From positions 1-12,588 of the forward strand of contig CAZXIY010000035.1 of assembly GCA_964640935.1 (NCBI GenBank): a DNA stretch of 12,588 nucleotides, written 5' to 3'. Within the stretch, counting starts at the first letter, position 1. Each line of letters starts with the position of its first letter. The DNA is from CAZXIY01 sp964640935 (GTDB lineage: Archaea > Thermoplasmatota > Thermoplasmata > Methanomassiliicoccales > Methanomethylophilaceae). Below are positions 12,213-12,588 of the stretch, piece after piece. The notes under the pieces are model-generated. The model saw only the letters and a program-made list of their open reading frames with translations. It did not search any database and was not told the origin of the DNA. A program made the position numbers and the translations under genes.

Positions 12213-12588
12213 ATGATCTGGACGGACACGCTGTACGCTCTTCAGGGCATCAGGGAATCCGCTCCGCAGATCGTCAACGACATAATATCGGCATTCTCCT
12301 CGGAGATCGTCTATCTCGGAATACCTATGGCGATCGCCGTCTGGTTCCTCTGGTGCTCGGACAAACGGTCCGGTATGCTGATGTCGTTCTGCACGATATT
12401 CTCGTCCGTCGTCGCGGTGGCTCTGAAAGGCGTGCTGTGCGTCCCCCGTCCCTGGCAGATCGACGAACGCATAATACCCGATCCGTCATCGATGAAGGGG
12501 GCAGGCGGACTGTCATGCCCCAGCGGTCATGCCGCGGCGGCGACGGCGGCGTACGGTTCGGCGGTATTGGCGATCGGAGGGAGGAAGA
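12213..12588 (+). CDS. PAP2-superfamily membrane phosphatase, N-terminal part (runs off the right edge)
   Basis: The frame is open from ATG 12213 to the window end (125 complete codons). PAP2 enzymes remove phosphate from lipid phosphates or diphosphates such as polyprenyl diphosphates at the membrane. The first two of the three family motifs are present: K-x6-R-P at 72-80 (KGVLCVPRP) and PSGH at 103-106, with His106 the likely acid/base catalyst. The third motif (SR-x5-H-x3-D), which holds the nucleophilic His, lies beyond the window. Hydrophobic segments are visible at about 32-48 and 56-76. The substrate cannot be told from this part; recycling of a polyprenyl carrier or archaeal lipid turnover are the usual possibilities. 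The TATA box at 12181-12188 supports this start. Confidence 0.9.
   Translation, partial: MIWTDTLYALQGIRESAPQIVNDIISAFSSEIVYLGIPMAIAVWFLWCSDKRSGMLMSFCTIFSSVVAVALKGVLCVPRPWQIDERIIPDPSSMKGAGGLSCPSGHAAAATAAYGSAVLAIGGRK

Noticed and set aside
1..12588. CRISPR array, defence system, rRNA, complete insertion sequence
   Set aside because: No regularly spaced repeats, cas-like, nuclease, methylase or complete transposase frames were seen on either strand.

Overview
The window looks like a chromosomal segment of a methanogen-type euryarchaeon of the class Thermoplasmata, most likely Methanomassiliicoccales. The archaeal assignment rests on the group II chaperonin, on archaeal TATA boxes placed about 27 nt before start codons, and on an archaeal-type DnaK. 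The order is inference: base composition is moderately GC-rich, almost every promoter looks leaderless, and none of the ten visible stop codons is TAG (eight TGA, two TAA), as expected where TAG is kept scarce for pyrrolysine. No marker gene settles it.

Layout. 1-216 (-) is the start of an unrecognised gene. 217-466 is a divergent regulatory region. 467-2116 (+) is the thermosome. 2183-5923 (+) is a compact grpE-dnaK-dnaJ operon with its own promoter, ended by a strong hairpin plus T-tract. A 100-N scaffold gap lies in the 3' part of dnaK; the 55 bases before it are repeated exactly after it. Collapsing the overlap restores a normal 632-residue DnaK, so the gap is best read as an assembly artefact. 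5981-6139 has no convincing gene but holds a 116-bp segment bounded by an 11-bp inverted repeat. 6158-8407 (-) encodes a large anchored surface protein built as a duplicated block of three domains. 8436-9353 (-) and 9412-9927 (+) are divergent membrane proteins sharing a very short promoter region. 9971-11428 (+) is a zinc-ribbon protein with a TPR-like helical body. 11479-11997 (+) is a six-helix membrane protein resembling the YaaH/SatP acetate-transporter family. 12016-12120 (-) is a previously easy-to-miss 34-residue single-span membrane protein. 12213-12588 (+) is the start of a PAP2-family phosphatase cut by the window edge.

How the genes relate. The left half is a protein-folding island: the group II chaperonin beside a complete DnaK-DnaJ-GrpE machine (ATPase, co-chaperone, exchange factor). 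No HrcA gene or CIRCE element is seen. The right half is a run of single genes, mostly membrane or surface proteins, each with its own promoter. No defence system, CRISPR array, intact insertion sequence, tRNA or rRNA was found. The most unusual features are the repeat architecture of the surface protein, the inverted-repeat segment after dnaJ, the supported microprotein, and the near-uniform leaderless arrangement, to which the thermosome is the clear exception.
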